This document shows positions 61,720 through 64,000 of a DNA stretch of 64,000 nucleotides, in pieces. Source of the stretch: VBAS01 sp964508655 (GTDB taxonomy: Bacteria > Bacteroidota > Bacteroidia > Chitinophagales > Chitinophagaceae); assembly GCA_964508655.1 (NCBI GenBank), contig CAZDUO010000005.1, forward strand, positions 35,311-99,310, written 5' to 3'. Positions within the stretch are counted from its first letter, which is position 1; every line of letters begins with the position of its first letter. The notes under the pieces were generated by a model that was not told the DNA's origin, ran no database searches, and saw only the letters and a program-made list of their open reading frames with translations. The translations under genes and the position numbers were made by a program.

Positions 61720-64000
61720 AACTTCAATCGTTTATTTTAATGGCTGCTGCCTGCTATGGATTATGTGCAAACAAAGTCATTGCACAGGATAAACTGTATA
61801 CAAACGAATTTCCGTTAAGTGATGTGGTGATAACAAATGGTCCTTTTAAACATGCCCGTGATTTAAATATTACTGTTCTTTTAAAATATGATGTTGACCG
61901 CTTGTTGCAGCCCTATTTGAAAGAAGCGGGTTTGCCGGAGAAAGGATTACGTTATACAAACTGGGCCGGGCTGGATGGGCATGTGGGCGGCCATTACTTA
62001 TCTGCACTTGCGATGAACTATGCAGCAACGGGAAATGCGGAATGTAAAAAGCGAATGGACTATATGCTGACGGAACTCAAGGCCTGCCAGGATGCGAATG
62101 GAAAAAATAATCCTGACTGGGGCGTTGGCTATATGGGTGCTGTGCCCGACAGCAAAACAATATGGTCATCATTTAAGACAGGTGATTTCACAGCCTACCG
62201 TTCTGCATGGGTGCCCTGGTATAATGTACATAAACTGTATGCAGGTCTTCGGGATGCCTGGCTTTATACCGGCAGTGAAGAAGCTAAAACCATGTTTCTG
62301 AAATTTTGTGACTGGGGAATCAGCATCACAGCCGCATTAAGCAATGAACAGTTGCAATCCATGCTGGATGTGGAGCATGGCGGTATGAATGAAATATTTG
62401 CCGATGCTTATCAGATGACCCGTGATGAAAAGTACCTGATTGCTGCAAAACGTTTTTCGCATAATTTATTGCTCGATGCCATGGCGGAGAGAACAGACAA
62501 TCTTGATAATAAACATGCCAATACTCAGGTGCCGAAAGCAATCGGCTTTGCCAGAATCGGTGAACTGACCCATGATGAAAAGTATCACATCGCAGGAAAA
62601 TTTTTTTGGGAAACAGTAACCACCCATCGTTCCCTTGCCTTTGGCGGCAACAGCCGCAGGGAATTTTTTCCATCCATCAATGCCTGCAGCGATTTTATAA
62701 ATGACGTGGAAGGACCGGAATCCTGTAATACCTACAATATGCTGCGGCTGACGGAAGATTTGTTCAGAGCAAATCCCCTGGCCGGGTATATTGATTTTTA
62801 TGAACGGGCATTGTACAATCATATACTTTCCACACAACACCCGGAGCATGGCGGTTATGTGTATTTCACTCCGGCGAGACCCATGCATTACCGGGTGTAT
62901 TCAGCACCCAATGAAGCCATGTGGTGCTGCGTGGGCAGTGGTATGGAAAATCATGGCAAGTACAACCAGATTATTTATACGCATCAGAATGATGATTTGT
63001 ATGTCAATCTTTTTATTGCCTCCGGACTGAACTGGAAAGCAAAAGGTATAAAGATTAAGCAGGTTACTAATTTTCCCAATGAAGAAAAAACAAAACTGAT
63101 AATAACTGAAGGCGCTGCCGGTTTCCGTTTAATGATCCGGTATCCATCATGGGTAAAAGAGGACGGACTAAAGCTGTCTGTGAATGGCAATAATTTTGTT
63201 TACACCAAACTGCCTTCATCTTATATTGCAATAAACAGGAAGTGGAAAAAAGGTGATGTGGTTGAAATAAAATTACCCATGAAAACAAGGGTGGAGCAGT
63301 TACCCAACCTCCCCGCTTATATCGCCATCATGCACGGCCCTATACTGCTTGGCGCAAAAACCGGAACAGAAGATATGAAAGGCCTGGTGGCCAATGACAG
63401 TCGCTGGGGACATATAGCCAGTGGAAAAAGATTACCTGTTGACAAGGCCCCCATTATTATTGAAAACAATATTTCCGCCATTGCACACAAACTAAAACCG
63501 GTAAGTAATAAACCATTTACTTTTCAATTGAACGGAGTAACACTCATGAACCCGCTTGATATGGCGCTGGAACCATTTTATAAAATACATGACAGCCGCT
63601 ACATGCTTTACTGGATGGCTTTATCGGATAATCAATACCAGTCTTATATTGATTCCATTGCGACAGCAGAACAACGGAAACTTGATTTGGAAAAAAGAAC
63701 GGTTGATTTTGTGGCGCCCGGTGAACAACAACCGGAAGCAGACCATGCACTGCAGCATTTCAATTCAAGAACCGGAAATTTTAATGATGAATTCTGGCGG
63801 GATGCCAACAATGGCGGATGGTTCAGTTACAATCTTTCCACCCATGGAGAAACAAAGCTGGAATTAATCCTTCGCTATTGGGGCGCCGAATGGGGCGGAA
63901 GGAAATTTGAAATTTATATAGATGATGAAAAGTTATTGACAGAAGATAATACCGGCCGCTGGCACCAATCGCAGTTCCGGGAAATAACCTACCGGATTCC
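61716..64000 (+). CDS. GH127 beta-L-arabinofuranosidase-type enzyme (cut by window end)
   Basis: The frame opens at the ATG overlapping the GH95 stop (ATGA) and runs off the right edge after about 761 codons. The signal peptide is MKLQSFILMAAACYGLCANK. Family (former DUF1680) motifs are LRYTNWAGLDGHVGGHYLSAL, WVPWYNVHKLYAGLRDAW, VEHGGMNEIFADAY, the Glu and Cys in GPESCNTYNMLRLTEDLF and the Cys pair in AMWCCVGSGMENHGKYNQ, which together form the zinc-cysteine site. Beta-sandwich domains follow, and the visible end (NFNDEFWRDANNGGWFSYNL) looks like an added C-terminal domain. It should release beta-L-arabinofuranose or a related sugar, acting with GH95 on side chains. Confidence 0.92.
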   Translation, partial: MKLQSFILMAAACYGLCANKVIAQDKLYTNEFPLSDVVITNGPFKHARDLNITVLLKYDVDRLLQPYLKEAGLPEKGLRYTNWAGLDGHVGGHYLSALAMNYAATGNAECKKRMDYMLTELKACQDANGKNNPDWGVGYMGAVPDSKTIWSSFKTGDFTAYRSAWVPWYNVHKLYAGLRDAWLYTGSEEAKTMFLKFCDWGISITAALSNEQLQSMLDVEHGGMNEIFADAYQMTRDEKYLIAAKRFSHNLLLDAMAERTDNLDNKHANTQVPKAIGFARIGELTHDEKYHIAGKFFWETVTTHRSLAFGGNSRREFFPSINACSDFINDVEGPESCNTYNMLRLTEDLFRANPLAGYIDFYERALYNHILSTQHPEHGGYVYFTPARPMHYRVYSAPNEAMWCCVGSGMENHGKYNQIIYTHQNDDLYVNLFIASGLNWKAKGIKIKQVTNFPNEEKTKLIITEGAAGFRLMIRYPSWVKEDGLKLSVNGNNFVYTKLPSSYIAINRKWKKGDVVEIKLPMKTRVEQLPNLPAYIAIMHGPILLGAKTGTEDMKGLVANDSRWGHIASGKRLPVDKAPIIIENNISAIAHKLKPVSNKPFTFQLNGVTLMNPLDMALEPFYKIHDSRYMLYWMALSDNQYQSYIDSIATAEQRKLDLEKRTVDFVAPGEQQPEADHALQHFNSRTGNFNDEFWRDANNGGWFSYNLSTHGETKLELILRYWGAEWGGRKFEIYIDDEKLLTEDNTGRWHQSQFREITYRI

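Noticed and set aside
1..64000. tRNA, rRNA, insertion sequences, integrases, CRISPR arrays and toxin-antitoxin pairs
   Set aside because: Looked for across both strands by eye; no convincing example was seen, though short RNA genes could be missed.

Overview
The window reads as chromosomal DNA of a Bacteroidota bacterium, most likely in the Chitinophagaceae. The reasons are a SusC/SusD outer-membrane pair, Sec and lipoprotein signals of the 'MKK..FSAQ' type on almost every enzyme, AT-rich intergenic DNA with few Shine-Dalgarno sites, and a dense set of carbohydrate-active enzymes. No rRNA, tRNA, CRISPR array, phage or complete insertion sequence was seen. The main theme is breakdown of substituted glucuronoarabinoxylan and related hemicellulose, plus downstream xylose and uronate metabolism.

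Region 1 (1-9583, minus strand): a GH30 glucuronoxylanase and xylose isomerase, then a sodium/solute symporter, mannonate dehydratase (uxuA) and two GH78 alpha-L-rhamnosidase-type genes, the last cut by the window edge. Two near-identical hairpin terminators separate the transcripts at 8150-8177 and 9698-9725. Region 2 (9802-20666, minus strand): SusC, SusD, a remnant of a vanadium-type haloperoxidase, a 1120-residue FG-GAP/ASPIC-UnbV lipoprotein and a DUF255 thioredoxin-fold lipoprotein that seems to lack any ATG, GTG or TTG start.

Region 3 (20982-45829, plus strand) is the core xylan locus. It has two tandem LacI regulators with identical operator-like palindromes in front of each, then GH67 alpha-glucuronidase, an SDR dehydrogenase, GH115 alpha-glucuronidase, GH43, GH10 xylanase, GH3 with a PA14 insert, two Tat-exported Gfo/Idh/MocA proteins, the C-terminal remnant of a third such oxidoreductase, a sialate O-acetylesterase-type protein, CE15 glucuronoyl esterase, GH51 arabinofuranosidase, a CE1 esterase and a two-domain CE1 esterase. 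Together these can cut the backbone, remove (methyl)glucuronate, arabinose, acetyl and feruloyl groups, and break lignin-glucuronate esters. Several dispersed hairpin repeats lie between these genes.

Region 4 (45900-57263) is a set of exported proteins with an oxidative flavour: a PQQ dehydrogenase with an inserted heme-c domain, a bicupin with a C-terminal ferredoxin-like domain, a beta-helix protein, an exported RraA-family protein, an exported YhcH-family protein and a second SGNH esterase. Facing them on the minus strand are an SMP-30 lactonase and a cupin-cupin-SMP-30 fusion lipoprotein. This looks like a periplasmic sugar or aldonate oxidation and lactone hydrolysis pathway, and is the best candidate here for an undescribed system.

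Region 5 (57440-64000, plus strand): a small secreted beta-barrel protein, a zinc dehydrogenase resembling L-galactonate-5-dehydrogenase, a GH95 alpha-L-fucosidase/alpha-L-galactosidase, and a GH127 beta-L-arabinofuranosidase cut by the window end. The pairing suggests release and oxidation of L-galactose (or L-fucose) side chains. All functions are inferred from remembered family motifs; no database search was run.
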